A DNA stretch of 55,478 nucleotides, from contig CALXMF010000005.1 in the NCBI GenBank assembly GCA_944389415.1, positions 83,798 to 139,275 of the forward strand. Direction: 5' to 3'. Below the pieces are notes generated by a model, which had not been told where the DNA came from, made no database searches, and was given only the letters and a program-made list of their open reading frames with translations. The translations under genes and the position numbers were made by a program. How positions within the stretch are numbered: the stretch's first letter is position 1; every line of letters starts with the position of its first letter. This document shows, one piece after another, positions 36,762 through 46,121 of the stretch. Origin of the DNA: an uncultured Spirochaetota bacterium (GTDB lineage Bacteria; Spirochaetota; Spirochaetia; Treponematales; Treponemataceae).

Positions 36762-38942
36762 ATGAAACTGAAAAAAAAACTAAGTATCGCATTCATCTCA
36801 ATCGCACTGATTCCATATATTCTCGGCATGGCGCTGCTTACTTGGCGTGCTACACACAATATAAAACAAAGCCGCATTACTATGATAGAGAAATATTCTG
36901 CAACACTGACAAACGGCATACAAGGTCTTTTCAGTAAACTGGAAGGTATAGCAGCAACTGCTTCCCGTTTTCCAGCAGCACAGCAGCACAACTGGTCTAT
37001 CCTTCAACCTGCTGTTAACGGCATACTCACACAGAACCCGGAAATTTTGGAAGTATTTATGGTTGACACGGAAGGCAGTCACTGGAATAGTTCAGTTACT
37101 GGAAATCCATATCAAGGATACCGCATAACACAAAATGATTCAAACCCCTCTGCCCAGCCAAGACTTATTACAGATGCAGATCCTACGTTCAATCGACTTA
37201 TCACTAAAAATGTAAATCACAAGGATAGTGTCAGTATATCAGATGTCGCCCTCTCTTCTTCTACAGGCAGAAAGCAATTCAGTGTTATTTCAACCGCAGT
37301 AGAAAACGGAGAAATCACTGGCTATATCGGCGTTTCTGTTGGTGCCGATCAACTTGCAGCTATTTATCTGCCCCTGCTCAGCGATTTCGGCAACACATTC
37401 AGTACACAGGCAGAACTTTTTGTTACATCAGGATCAAATCTGCTGCTGACGCACTATGAATACAACCAGGAAACAAAACAATTTACAGATACTGCAATGA
37501 CAAATCCTAAATTACTGAGTTGTTATTCTCTTGATGAACAGATTCAGGAAATTTTCAGAGAAATGCACTCCTCCACATCTAATCTGCTCCCTTTTACGTA
37601 CAAGAATATGCCGTACTATATGCTGCGGAGCCCTATCGGTGATACACAATATACAATCTACATCGCTGTGCCAGATAAAGCACTATTCCAAACTGCTTAT
37701 ATGATCAGAGACACAACATGTATCATCGGTGCCGTAATAGCGATAGTTGTATTAGTCATGTCTCTCCTTATAGGTCAGCAAACCGTTTCTCCGCTCACAA
37801 GAGCAATGAAAACAATGCGTGATATTTCAGAAGGCAGCGGCGATCTTGCGACACATCTGCCAGTCCGGGGCAACAACGAACTTGCAGAAGTATCCAAGTT
37901 TTTTAATAAATTCGTAGACAGTCTGCATGATCTCATCTCACAAATCAAATCAGAAGCAAATGCCATACATGAAATCGCTGAAAATCTGACAACAGGAACA
38001 TCCGCAATCAAAGCAGATATCAATCTTATCACGAACAATATAAACGAACTGCATGCGCAAATCGAAACACAGTCCTCTTCAACAACAGAAACTTCAGCAA
38101 CAATTCAGGAAATATCCGAAAACATCGACCGCCTCACACACCAAATTGAAACTCAAGCTGCTCAGGTAACAGAGTCATCAGACTCTATCGAACAAATGGT
38201 ATCCAATATTGGAGTAATCGCATCAAACCTCAACAAAGCATCGGAACTGTTTGTTCAGTTACGAACCGCTGTTATAAAAGGAAAAGACAGTATTTCAGCA
38301 ACTCAGACACTTGTCACAAATGTAACAACACAGTCAAATAATCTGATAGAGATGAATGCGGTAATCGACGCAATCGCTGAACAGACAAATCTGCTTGCTA
38401 TGAATGCGGCGATAGAGGCAGCTCATGCTGGTGATGCAGGCGCAGGATTTTCCGTTGTCGCAGATGAAATACGTAAACTTGCAGAAGATTCCACTTCTCA
38501 ATCAAAAAATATTGCAGCGGGAATTTCTCATATTGTTACCGATATTCAGGCTGTCTTGAAAGCGACTGCAGAAATTGATATTGCGTTTGAAGATGTCGCA
38601 CAGGCAATCTCAAATGCAGATGAACTGGTCACGCAAATATCAGCGGCTATGCAGAAACAAAACGCCAGCAGTCAGGATGTATTGAACACCCTGAACAATA
38701 TGCAGCAGATAACTCAACAGATTAGACATGGCTCTATTGAAATGAATCAGGGAACATCTGTTATTCTAGATGAAATGAACAGACTTGCTGATATAACCCT
38801 TCAGGTAGCACATAATTCAGAATCAATCACCAAGGCCGCAGACGGTATTAATACCGCAATTACACAGCTTACTACCGACACCGAACAAAGTATCAGCGCA
38901 GCAGATACTTTGAATAATCTTACGGCGAAATTTCAATTATGA
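36762..38942 (+). CDS. methyl-accepting chemotaxis protein with periplasmic Cache-type sensor
   Basis: The 726-residue receptor has an N-terminal membrane helix, a large periplasmic region (about 30-320) with features of a double Cache domain (VFMVDTEGSHWNS and ISDVALSSSTGRKQFSV), a second helix near 325-345 and a HAMP region. A long signalling domain follows, with tip [19 protein letters not shown] near residue 540 and [18 protein letters not shown]. dCache domains commonly bind amino acids or organic acids. A GTGGAG site precedes the ATG. It ends 15 bases from the end of the convergent receptor. Confidence 0.9.
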   Translation: MKLKKKLSIAFISIALIPYILGMALLTWRATHNIKQSRITMIEKYSATLTNGIQGLFSKLEGIAATASRFPAAQQHNWSILQPAVNGILTQNPEILEVFMVDTEGSHWNSSVTGNPYQGYRITQNDSNPSAQPRLITDADPTFNRLITKNVNHKDSVSISDVALSSSTGRKQFSVISTAVENGEITGYIGVSVGADQLAAIYLPLLSDFGNTFSTQAELFVTSGSNLLLTHYEYNQETKQFTDTAMTNPKLLSCYSLDEQIQEIFREMHSSTSNLLPFTYKNMPYYMLRSPIGDTQYTIYIAVPDKALFQTAYMIRDTTCIIGAVIAIVVLVMSLLIGQQTVSPLTRAMKTMRDISEGSGDLATHLPVRGNNELAEVSKFFNKFVDSLHDLISQIKSEANAIHEIAENLTTGTSAIKADINLITNNINELHAQIETQSSSTTETSATIQEISENIDRLTHQIETQAAQVTESSDSIEQMVSNIGVIASNLNKASELFVQLRTAVIKGKDSISATQTLVTNVTTQSNNLIEMNAVIDAIAEQTNLLAMNAAIEAAHAGDAGAGFSVVADEIRKLAEDSTSQSKNIAAGISHIVTDIQAVLKATAEIDIAFEDVAQAISNADELVTQISAAMQKQNASSQDVLNTLNNMQQITQQIRHGSIEMNQGTSVILDEMNRLADITLQVAHNSESITKAADGINTAITQLTTDTEQSISAADTLNNLTAKFQL

Positions 38943-38957
38943 CAGACGATGCAGAGC

Positions 38958-40757
38958 TTATAAAGTAAAACGGCCGATGCAGGAATTGACGGTACGGATA
39001 CCATTTTCAGTCATTGCAGCACATTCATTTACAGTCTGAACTGCATATCGAATACGTTCCGTTCCATTTTCCATACGCGACATGGAACTGTTAATTTCTG
39101 CCGTTATCTGTACCAGATTCAGACTTTTTCCGCTCACAGATTTACTTCCAGACAACATCTCCGCAGCGCCCCGCAATACATCCTGATTGAGCAAACGCAT
39201 AAGACTAAACGATTTCTGAACTTCACTGTTGCAGGATGAATGATCCGCGATAAATGTACGTATCTGTGCCACTTGTGCCGAGACATCGTTAATAGCCTGA
39301 TACACACGTTCAAATACAGATCCTGCGGCACAGGAACAGTCAACTACTTCTTTTATCAATACCAGCAGCGTCCCAAGCGATCGGGAAATATTCTTTGACT
39401 GCAGGGCAGATGTTTCAGCTAACCTGCGTATTTCATCGGCAACCACAGAAAATCCCTTACCGTGAGCTCCCGCATGAGCGGCCTCTATTGCCGCGTTCAT
39501 CGCAAGCAGATTAGTTTGCGCTGCGATACTAGTTATAATGTTGTTTGCCTCAGACATCGTCTGGGAATATACAGAAATTACAGAAATTTTTTCCTGCACA
39601 TCCTGTATACTGCCAATCCCCTCCTGCGATATCCGATGCAGGTAATCAAAACTGTTCGCTTCATCATCAAGAATATGTGATATTTTCTCAACATTATTCA
39701 GCATTTCATCAACCGTCTTAATACTTGAATCAACACTTTGAATCTGTTTGCCGATAAGCTGATGCAGTTCATCTATATTCCCTGAAATCTGCTGCATTGT
39801 TGATGATACATCAGAAATCATACGTGATTGAGACTGCATTTGAGAACACACTAACCCAATGTCACTATCAATTCCGCTGATACTGCACTCAACCGCAGCC
39901 ATACTTTCAACAAGTCTATCTCCCGTTCCATTCAGCGCATCTACCGATTTTCTGACTACACCAAACATATTGCGCAGAACTTCAACAAACCCATTAAATC
40001 CCAGCGCAACACGGCCTATTTCATCATTTGTATGAACAGGAAGCGAAACCGACAAATTACCGCCTCCTGCGGCGATATCATGCAGAACACCTGCGATTCT
40101 GCCAAGCGGGCGTACAGCGCGCATTGTCCATATTACAAACAGGCAACTCACACACAGTGAAAAAGACCCGGCAATGATCATTAAGATTTTATAAGATGCA
40201 GCATCCCGGCGTGTCTGCTCGGTCAAAATAACCGATGTTTCCTCTTGATATAAAATAAAAGATGAGAGCGATATCTGCCACTGTGTAAATGCCCCTCTGT
40301 TTTCATTTATATCAACTGTACGCGCCTGAGATATTTTGCCGGCATCAACCAGAGAAACAATTTTTTCACTGGCAGTATGAGCCGCGTCCGCATATTCTAT
40401 TATCTGAGACAAATACAGCTGTTCCTGTTCCGAAATATTAGACTGTCCAAGCAAATCACACAGCTTCTGATATGTTTGCCGGTATTGATCATATCCAGAC
40501 ACAATTTCTTCTTTTAAGGACTGCTTTTTAGACATATCTGTATATAGAATATAATCTCTTACTTTCCCAGACATTGTACTTACAGCAGAACGCATTTCAA
40601 GCGCATACCGTTCTTTAAACGCAGTTACATCATTTATCAAAGTCAGATTTCTGCTGATTGTCTCAACTTTCACAATACCAATAACAATCAAAACAAGCAG
40701 CATAGTTAACAGAAACAAAAAGCTGCTGATAATCCGCTGATAAATTGTCAATTTCAT
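38958..40757 (-). CDS. methyl-accepting chemotaxis protein with helical-bundle sensor
   Basis: The 599-residue receptor has a membrane helix at 10-30, a periplasmic region of about 150 residues predicted to be helical (four-helix-bundle type), a second helix near 190-210, HAMP, and a signalling domain with tip [19 protein letters not shown] near residue 415 followed by [17 protein letters not shown]. An AAGGAG site precedes the ATG. It converges with the Cache receptor; the two tips are alike but the sensor domains are unrelated, suggesting duplication with domain replacement or independent recruitment. Confidence 0.9.
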   Translation of the reverse strand: MKLTIYQRIISSFLFLLTMLLVLIVIGIVKVETISRNLTLINDVTAFKERYALEMRSAVSTMSGKVRDYILYTDMSKKQSLKEEIVSGYDQYRQTYQKLCDLLGQSNISEQEQLYLSQIIEYADAAHTASEKIVSLVDAGKISQARTVDINENRGAFTQWQISLSSFILYQEETSVILTEQTRRDAASYKILMIIAGSFSLCVSCLFVIWTMRAVRPLGRIAGVLHDIAAGGGNLSVSLPVHTNDEIGRVALGFNGFVEVLRNMFGVVRKSVDALNGTGDRLVESMAAVECSISGIDSDIGLVCSQMQSQSRMISDVSSTMQQISGNIDELHQLIGKQIQSVDSSIKTVDEMLNNVEKISHILDDEANSFDYLHRISQEGIGSIQDVQEKISVISVYSQTMSEANNIITSIAAQTNLLAMNAAIEAAHAGAHGKGFSVVADEIRRLAETSALQSKNISRSLGTLLVLIKEVVDCSCAAGSVFERVYQAINDVSAQVAQIRTFIADHSSCNSEVQKSFSLMRLLNQDVLRGAAEMLSGSKSVSGKSLNLVQITAEINSSMSRMENGTERIRYAVQTVNECAAMTENGIRTVNSCIGRFTL

Positions 40758-40888
40758 ACATCGGCTCCTTGTGCCGCACTATATACCGCAGTTATGTTAA
40801 GCAACAATGAATAAATGATAAAAGAATTATAAAAACATTTTCAGATACGTTTATTAAATACCAAACACTGTAACAGAAAATAAACAGA

Positions 40889-40917
40889 TTGACTTCCAAG
40901 CAATTTAGAAATAGACT
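40889..40917 (+). promoter_or_regulatory. sigma-70 type promoter upstream of the 87-residue gene
   Basis: TTGACT (40889-40894), a 17-base spacer and TAGACT (40912-40917). The leader would be about 70 bases and contains a normal AGGTG ribosome site, in contrast to the leaderless promoters. Confidence 0.5.
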
Positions 40918-40993
40918 TATTAGGAAAGGGAAATGTTTCTAAAACAGATGTTATTTGATATACATAGAAATATCTCCAGCGAGGTGAAAAATT

Positions 40994-41257
40994 ATGAATA
41001 AAGAAACACTATTAACCTATGAAGAATTGATTGAAAAGATCAAATCTTTTCCTCCAGGAACCATTATTCCTAAACCACAATCAGAAAACGAATTCACCAT
41101 TAAAGGCCTAGGAAGAAGACGAAATGAAGAAGCTTTAATCTATAAAATCCCAACTAATAAACCAGACACACATTCCCAAGAATACGAAAATGGTATATTC
41201 TGGACTGATAGACACCGTCACCTAAGTCTCAGAAAAATTGAAAACGGCATTTGGTAA
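40994..41257 (+). CDS. small orphan protein of unknown function
   Basis: The gene encodes 87 residues behind a clear GAGGTG site. The product is hydrophilic, with no membrane segment. It includes EELIEKIKSFPPGTIIPK, a central GLGRRRNEEALIYKIP and a C-terminal NGIFWTDRHRHLSLRKIENG. The Trp, Arg and His pattern near the end could bind nucleic acid or metal, but this is speculation. It is followed by a tandem repeat and palindromes, has no operon partners, and sits at the junction with the thrA operon. I recognise no family; it could be a recently gained accessory gene. Confidence 0.6.
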   Translation: MNKETLLTYEELIEKIKSFPPGTIIPKPQSENEFTIKGLGRRRNEEALIYKIPTNKPDTHSQEYENGIFWTDRHRHLSLRKIENGIW

Positions 41258-41327
41258 TGTCTCCATTACTGGCTGACTTCATCCATTCTGGAATCTGTCA
41301 GCAAGACAGTCTGCAAACAAAAAAATA

Positions 41328-41481
41328 ATACATTATTTTCAATCCGTTTTTAATCTTTTTTTGAAACAAAAATACACTTTTTTTAAATCAAAGATAGACT
41401 TATTTTGATTCATTTTTAATCTATTTTTGAACAAAAGATACACTTATTTTGATTTGTTTTTAATCTATCTTTGAATCAAAA
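41328..41481. repeat. tandem 44-bp repeat built on a 22-bp period
   Basis: Units of 44, 22, 44 and 44 bases occupy 41328-41371, 41372-41393, 41394-41437 and 41438-41481. Three begin ATACA and the third ATAGA; most continue with CTTATTTTGAT and TTTTTAATC. The 44-bp unit resembles two diverged 22-mers, and the second unit is a single 22-mer, so the array is close to seven 22-bp steps, about two helical turns each. It is very AT-rich and lies between the orphan gene and thrA. Confidence 0.8.
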
Positions 41482-41538
41482 TTAAATTAAAAATCATACA
41501 TAGTTCTTTATAATAATCCAATCGCACATCGGAAACAC

Positions 41539-41621
41539 CGCTGTTTTTATCCAGTGCCGAGGAATCCTGCCCAGCAGGTCATCCACTGGAAATTCTCCTG
41601 TATTTTTGCTAGAATACAGCG
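41539..41621. repeat. nested three-layer palindrome upstream of thrA
   Basis: Three concentric inverted pairs can be read: CGCTGT/ACAGCG (41539-41544, 41616-41621), CCAGTG/CACTGG (41551-41556, 41584-41589) and CCTGC/GCAGG (41566-41570, 41574-41578). The inner arms are GC-rich in an otherwise AT-rich area. It ends inside the spacer of the thrA promoter, so it acts as DNA for that promoter or as RNA only if transcribed from further upstream. Confidence 0.55.
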
Positions 41622-41635
41622 ACTTTACATATAAT
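41606..41635 (+). promoter_or_regulatory. promoter of the thrA operon
   Basis: TTGCTA (41606-41611), an 18-base spacer and a consensus TATAAT (41630-41635). The predicted start near 41642 leaves a leader of about 32 bases with an AGAGGA site, so thrA is not leaderless. Confidence 0.55.
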
Positions 41636-41673
41636 AAAGGCAGCCCGCAGGCAGTGGGCACACAGAGGATAAT

Positions 41674-44151
41674 ATGATCACACTTAAATTCGGCGGAACA
41701 TCTATGGGAAGCGCACGGAGGATTCTTGATTCTGTGCAGATCATGCTGACACGGGCAGAACAGGATCATATCAGCGTAATTGTTTCCGCAGTTGCCGGTG
41801 TTTCAAATAGTTTGCAGGACAGTATTGACGGCTGTATCGCAGGAGGAAACCCGGTTCGTTATATAGAGGCAATTCGTCTCAAACATACCGAAATATGTAC
41901 AGAGCTGACAGCATTGCTGCCTGGTTTTTCATCAGATACAGTGATTACAAAGCTGGCGCCGATTTTTGAAACATATGAACGGCTGCTTACCGCGGTGGCC
42001 GCATTTGGAGAATGCCCTGTTTCAGTTCATTGCCGCATTATGGGACTTGGTGAGTTGCTGTGCGCGCCAATTGTTGAGGCTGTACTGCGCGCGAAAGGGC
42101 AAAATGTTATGCTCCTCGATTCCCGAAAGTACGTTTTTACTACCGGCAGTCAAACAGAGGGAGATCCCGACTACGCACGAACGGCAGACGCACTTTCCCC
42201 GTTTCGGGATACTTCTGTAAATCAGCCGCGAATACTGCTCTTCCCTGGATTTATCTGCACTTGGCAGAACGGTGCTATGGGACTTCTGGGCCGAAACGGT
42301 TCTGATTTTTCGGCAGCTATCATCGGTTCATGCTTGGGTGCAAAAAAAGTAGAATTCTGGACTGATGTTGACGGTATATTTACAGCCGATCCGCGTATTG
42401 TTTCTGATGCAATTCTTGTTGATGATATGACTTATGAAGAAGCAATGGAGCTGTCCTTTTTCGGTTCAAAGGTTTTGCACCCAAAAACACTTGCTCCGCT
42501 GGCGGCAAAAGGAATAGAAGCGTGGAGTCTTAACAGTCACAATCCTGCTTCACGCGGGACACGTATCGGTAAAGGTCCTTTTGAAAACAGTACCGATGCT
42601 GGGCCAGTTCGGGGAATTTCCTGCCTGAAAAAAACCGCCATGATCAGTGTTTCAGGTACCGGCATGAAGGGCCGCAGCGGTATGGCGGCGCGTATTTTTA
42701 ATGCGGTAAGCCGTGCCGGTGCATCAATGTTGCTTATCACACAGTCCAGTTCTGAATATACAATAAGTTTCTGTATCAGGCAAAATTTTATTAAGGCAGT
42801 AAAAGACGCACTAGCAGCAGAATTTGAACTGGAAATAAGAGAAAAACTGCTCAACAGAATAGAAGTACAGGAAGATTGTGCTATTGTATCTATTGTCGGT
42901 GACGGTATGAAAGCAAAACGCGGCGTTGCGGGAACCTTCTTTGAGTCACTTGCTTCACAGGACATAAATATTCTTGCAATCGCACAGGGATCATCAGAAC
43001 GCTCAATCAGTGTTGTCATTGATGGTGCTAACGGAGATACCGCAGTGCGTATTGCGCACCGTTTCTTTTTCAATACAGCACAAACAATCGAGATTTTTGC
43101 GTTTGGAGCGGGAAGCATCGGCGGACGGCTGCTTGATCAGATACATAATCAGCAGAAAAGTCTTGCCGCTCAGAACATTGAAATTAAAGTTGTGGCAATC
43201 GCGACGCTTAAAACAATGATTATCGATGAAAACGGACTTGATTTAACAGACTGGCGAACAGCAGTACGCAGCTCACCACGCGCGACATCAGTTGATGATA
43301 TTCTTGATTTTGTCCGAACAGCAAAGCCGCTTAATCCTGTTTTTGTCGACTGTACGGCATCATATGATTTACCGGAACGGTATCTGGATATTCTGAATGC
43401 GGGTATGCATATCGCAACTCCAAATAAACGGGCCAATTCCATGTCTATGAAATTCTATCATGAACTGCGCAGCGTAGCAAATCGTATGCACAGACGCTTT
43501 TTATATGAGACAAATGTTGGTGCCGGACTGCCCATCATTGATACCTTGCAGAATTTATTTAAAAGCGGCGATCAGCTGACCGGCTTTTCAGGTATCATGT
43601 CGGGTTCACTCTCCTACATATTTGGACGCCTTGATGAAGGGGCAACATTCAGCGAGGCTGTTATAGAGGCAAGAAACAACAAATTTACCGAACCAGATCC
43701 AAGAGATGATCTTGGAGGACTTGACGTTGCCCGAAAAGCGCTTATCATTGCCCGCGAAGCCGGAATGTCTCTTGAATTACAGGATGTCACCATCAGCAAA
43801 GTTTTTCCGCAGTCATTTGATGATAGCGGAAGTGTTGAGGAATTTATGGAACGACTGCCGCAAGTTGATGCCTATTTTGAGAAAAAGATGGCAGAGTTAA
43901 AACAAGAAGGCAAAGTACTCCGCATGGCGGCATCTATTGAAGAGGGTAAGTGCCGTGTCGGTATAATAGAAGTCGGACCTGATCATCCGCTGTATGCAGT
44001 GCGCGGCGGTGAAAATGCGTTTGTATTTACGACTCGCCGATATAATCCTATTCCATTATCAGTACGTGGGTATGGAGCGGGAGCAGGAGTCACCGCAGCG
44101 GGGGTATTCGGCGATATCCTAAGAACAGTATCATGGAATCCGGAGGCATAA
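41674..44151 (+). CDS. thrA: bifunctional aspartokinase / homoserine dehydrogenase
   Basis: The 825-residue protein phosphorylates aspartate and reduces aspartate semialdehyde to homoserine. The kinase domain opens with LKFGGTSMGSARR and includes GRNGSDFSAAIIG and EFWTDVDGIFTADPR. Two ACT-like regulatory segments lie around 310-460. The dehydrogenase begins near residue 470 with FAFGAGSIGGRLL and has GLDVARKALIIAREAG near 690. It is the usual ThrA/MetL size. Sampled lines of this operon are near 50% GC, higher than many neighbours. It starts a three-gene run with the DAHPS fusion four bases downstream. Confidence 0.95.
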   Translation: MITLKFGGTSMGSARRILDSVQIMLTRAEQDHISVIVSAVAGVSNSLQDSIDGCIAGGNPVRYIEAIRLKHTEICTELTALLPGFSSDTVITKLAPIFETYERLLTAVAAFGECPVSVHCRIMGLGELLCAPIVEAVLRAKGQNVMLLDSRKYVFTTGSQTEGDPDYARTADALSPFRDTSVNQPRILLFPGFICTWQNGAMGLLGRNGSDFSAAIIGSCLGAKKVEFWTDVDGIFTADPRIVSDAILVDDMTYEEAMELSFFGSKVLHPKTLAPLAAKGIEAWSLNSHNPASRGTRIGKGPFENSTDAGPVRGISCLKKTAMISVSGTGMKGRSGMAARIFNAVSRAGASMLLITQSSSEYTISFCIRQNFIKAVKDALAAEFELEIREKLLNRIEVQEDCAIVSIVGDGMKAKRGVAGTFFESLASQDINILAIAQGSSERSISVVIDGANGDTAVRIAHRFFFNTAQTIEIFAFGAGSIGGRLLDQIHNQQKSLAAQNIEIKVVAIATLKTMIIDENGLDLTDWRTAVRSSPRATSVDDILDFVRTAKPLNPVFVDCTASYDLPERYLDILNAGMHIATPNKRANSMSMKFYHELRSVANRMHRRFLYETNVGAGLPIIDTLQNLFKSGDQLTGFSGIMSGSLSYIFGRLDEGATFSEAVIEARNNKFTEPDPRDDLGGLDVARKALIIAREAGMSLELQDVTISKVFPQSFDDSGSVEEFMERLPQVDAYFEKKMAELKQEGKVLRMAASIEEGKCRVGIIEVGPDHPLYAVRGGENAFVFTTRRYNPIPLSVRGYGAGAGVTAAGVFGDILRTVSWNPEA

Positions 44152-44155
44152 CACA

Positions 44156-46105
44156 ATGGTCATCGTATTAAAGAAAGGAATTCCGCAGCAGGAAAAGGAG
44201 AATCTCAGAAATTTCCTTGAGAAAAATCATTTTCATGTAAATGAGATAACAGGAGAGGAAGAAACTATATTTGGCGCTGTGGGTAAACTTGGCATCGATC
44301 CCCGCGAAGTAGAAATATTACCCGGAGTAGAACGCGTTATACCTATTTCAAAGCCATATAAAATGGCAAGCCGTGAATATAAAAAAGATAATACAGTTGT
44401 CTGTGTGCCAAATAACCAGGGACAGATTATCAAAATAGGCGGTAAAAGAATTGTCGCTATTGCAGGTCCCTGTGCTGTTGAAAGCAGAGAACAGATGATG
44501 GCTGTCGCACAGCGAGTTTCAGCCGCAGGCGCAGTTATGCTTCGCGGCGGCGCGTTTAAACCTCGTACCAGCCCGTATGCATTCCAGGGACTTGGCGCAG
44601 AAGGTGTTAAAATACTCAAAGAAGCAGGTGACGCATACGGTTTGCCTATAGTGACGGAAATTGTCTCCGCCGATCATATTCCGGTTATGAAAGATTATGT
44701 TGATGTCTATCAGATAGGCGCGCGTAATATGCAAAATTTTGAGCTGCTGAAACGGGTCGGAGAGCTTGGCAAACCGGTTATTCTTAAACGAGGTCTATCA
44801 GCAACCATAGAAGAATGGCTTATGGCAGCGGAATACCTGCTTTCATCAGGTACAGACAACGTTATTCTCTGCGAACGAGGTATTCGTACTTATGAAAAGA
44901 TGACCAGAAATACTCTTGATCTTTCTGCAATCCCTGTACTCCGCTCTCTTACACACTTGCCGATAATTGTTGATCCCAGTCATGCTGTTGGTATCAGGGA
45001 TAAAGTACCGCCGATGGGCCTTGCAGCTATTGCAGCAGGCGCAGACGGTATTATCGTTGAAGTACACTGCAATCCTGATAAGGCAATGTCCGATGGCGCG
45101 CAGTCTCTATATCCGGAACAGTTTGAAAAACTAGTACGAGATATTGATGTCCTTGCACCAGTTGTCGGCAGAGAACTTTCCCGCATACGCAAAACAGCCA
45201 GACCTAATTCTGGAACGGGTAAAAATATAGAGGTAAAAAAAGATAAAATAGTCTGCGCATATTCAGGAGGACGCGGCGCTTACGCAGAACAGGCGATTAT
45301 GCAGTACTTTGATGGAGATGCAGAAGAACTGCCGCTTACCTCATTTCGTGAAATATTTCAGGCTGTTGCGGATGGCAGAGCCGATTACGGAATGGTGCCT
45401 ATTGAAAATAGTTTAGCAGGCTCTGTATACGATAACTATGATAATCTGCTTCGTTTTGAGGATATCGCCATTACCGGCGCAGTAACACTTCGCATCGAAC
45501 ATTCTCTGCTTGCTGTTCCCGGCGCGACACTTGATACGATAACGAATGTATATTCACATCCGCACGGATTTCCGCAGTGCTCACAATTTCTTGAGCAGCA
45601 TCCAAACTGGAATCACATAGATGCCGTATCAACAGCGACAGCAGCAGAAATTGTAGCAGCTAAAGGCAGCCCAGAAAATGCCGCTATTGCTTCCGGTGTT
45701 ACCGCGCAGTATAATAAACTCTCTGTTCTGGTACAGGGTATTGAGTCAAATCCCAGAAATTATACTCGCTTTGTTGTTATCGAGGCAAATCACGGAATGC
45801 CGATACCCGAAGCTGATACCAAAATTAATAAAGCATCTATTGTGTTTACCACAAAGAATGAACCGGGCGCATTGTATAATTCACTTGGCGTACTGCAAAA
45901 ACAGAATTTAAATATGACACGTCTTGAATCCAGACCTATTCAGGGGCAGCCATGGAGGTATATGTTCTATGCGGATGTCCTGCTGCCGGAAGATATATCT
46001 GTACAGGAACGCATTAAAACTATTGAAACTGCGATTACAGCTCTCAAGACCAGCGCAGAAGATGTCCGCCTGCTTGGTATCTATCAGGAACGGACTGTAG
46101 GATAA
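44156..46105 (+). CDS. fused DAHP synthase - prephenate dehydratase
   Basis: The 649-residue protein joins two enzymes of aromatic synthesis. Residues 1-75 form a ferredoxin-like regulatory domain of type I-beta DAHP synthases. The synthase domain (about 100-345) has AGPCAVESREQM and RGGAFKPRTSPYAFQGL. From about 365 the sequence is prephenate dehydratase, with YSGGRGAYAEQA and VPIENSLAGSVYDNYDNL and the TRFVVIEA end motif. A C-terminal ACT domain (about 560-649, NEPGALYNSLGVL) probably binds phenylalanine. No chorismate mutase domain is present. The known DAHPS fusions are mostly with chorismate mutase, so this combination is unusual. A GGAGG overlaps the thrA end. Confidence 0.9.
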   Translation: MVIVLKKGIPQQEKENLRNFLEKNHFHVNEITGEEETIFGAVGKLGIDPREVEILPGVERVIPISKPYKMASREYKKDNTVVCVPNNQGQIIKIGGKRIVAIAGPCAVESREQMMAVAQRVSAAGAVMLRGGAFKPRTSPYAFQGLGAEGVKILKEAGDAYGLPIVTEIVSADHIPVMKDYVDVYQIGARNMQNFELLKRVGELGKPVILKRGLSATIEEWLMAAEYLLSSGTDNVILCERGIRTYEKMTRNTLDLSAIPVLRSLTHLPIIVDPSHAVGIRDKVPPMGLAAIAAGADGIIVEVHCNPDKAMSDGAQSLYPEQFEKLVRDIDVLAPVVGRELSRIRKTARPNSGTGKNIEVKKDKIVCAYSGGRGAYAEQAIMQYFDGDAEELPLTSFREIFQAVADGRADYGMVPIENSLAGSVYDNYDNLLRFEDIAITGAVTLRIEHSLLAVPGATLDTITNVYSHPHGFPQCSQFLEQHPNWNHIDAVSTATAAEIVAAKGSPENAAIASGVTAQYNKLSVLVQGIESNPRNYTRFVVIEANHGMPIPEADTKINKASIVFTTKNEPGALYNSLGVLQKQNLNMTRLESRPIQGQPWRYMFYADVLLPEDISVQERIKTIETAITALKTSAEDVRLLGIYQERTVG

Positions 46106-46121
46106 AAGGAGCATATATATT

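Larger units (their letters stand above)
41258..41673. other. intergenic region between orphan gene and thrA
   Basis: From left to right it holds a small hairpin (CTGTC-agcaa-GACAG, 41295-41309), the tandem repeat, a nested palindrome (41539-41621), the thrA promoter and a leader of about 30 bases with a possible GCCC/GGGC hairpin before the AGAGGA ribosome site. I see no coding region and no lysine-riboswitch-like architecture. Confidence 0.6.

Noticed and set aside
41328-41481. CRISPR array
   Set aside because: The units are directly contiguous without unique spacers, and no cas gene is present.
41482-41673. lysine or threonine riboswitch, or leader-peptide attenuator, ahead of thrA
   Set aside because: There is no run of Thr/Ile/Lys codons with a start, no lysine-riboswitch core, and the palindrome lies upstream of the likely start point.
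41258-41673. integron attC site flanking the orphan gene
   Set aside because: No GTTRRRY/RYYYAAC core pair is present and no integrase gene is in the window.
42537-43118. 193-codon open frame antisense to thrA
   Set aside because: It mirrors the codon pattern of thrA, lacks a ribosome site, and resembles no protein family.
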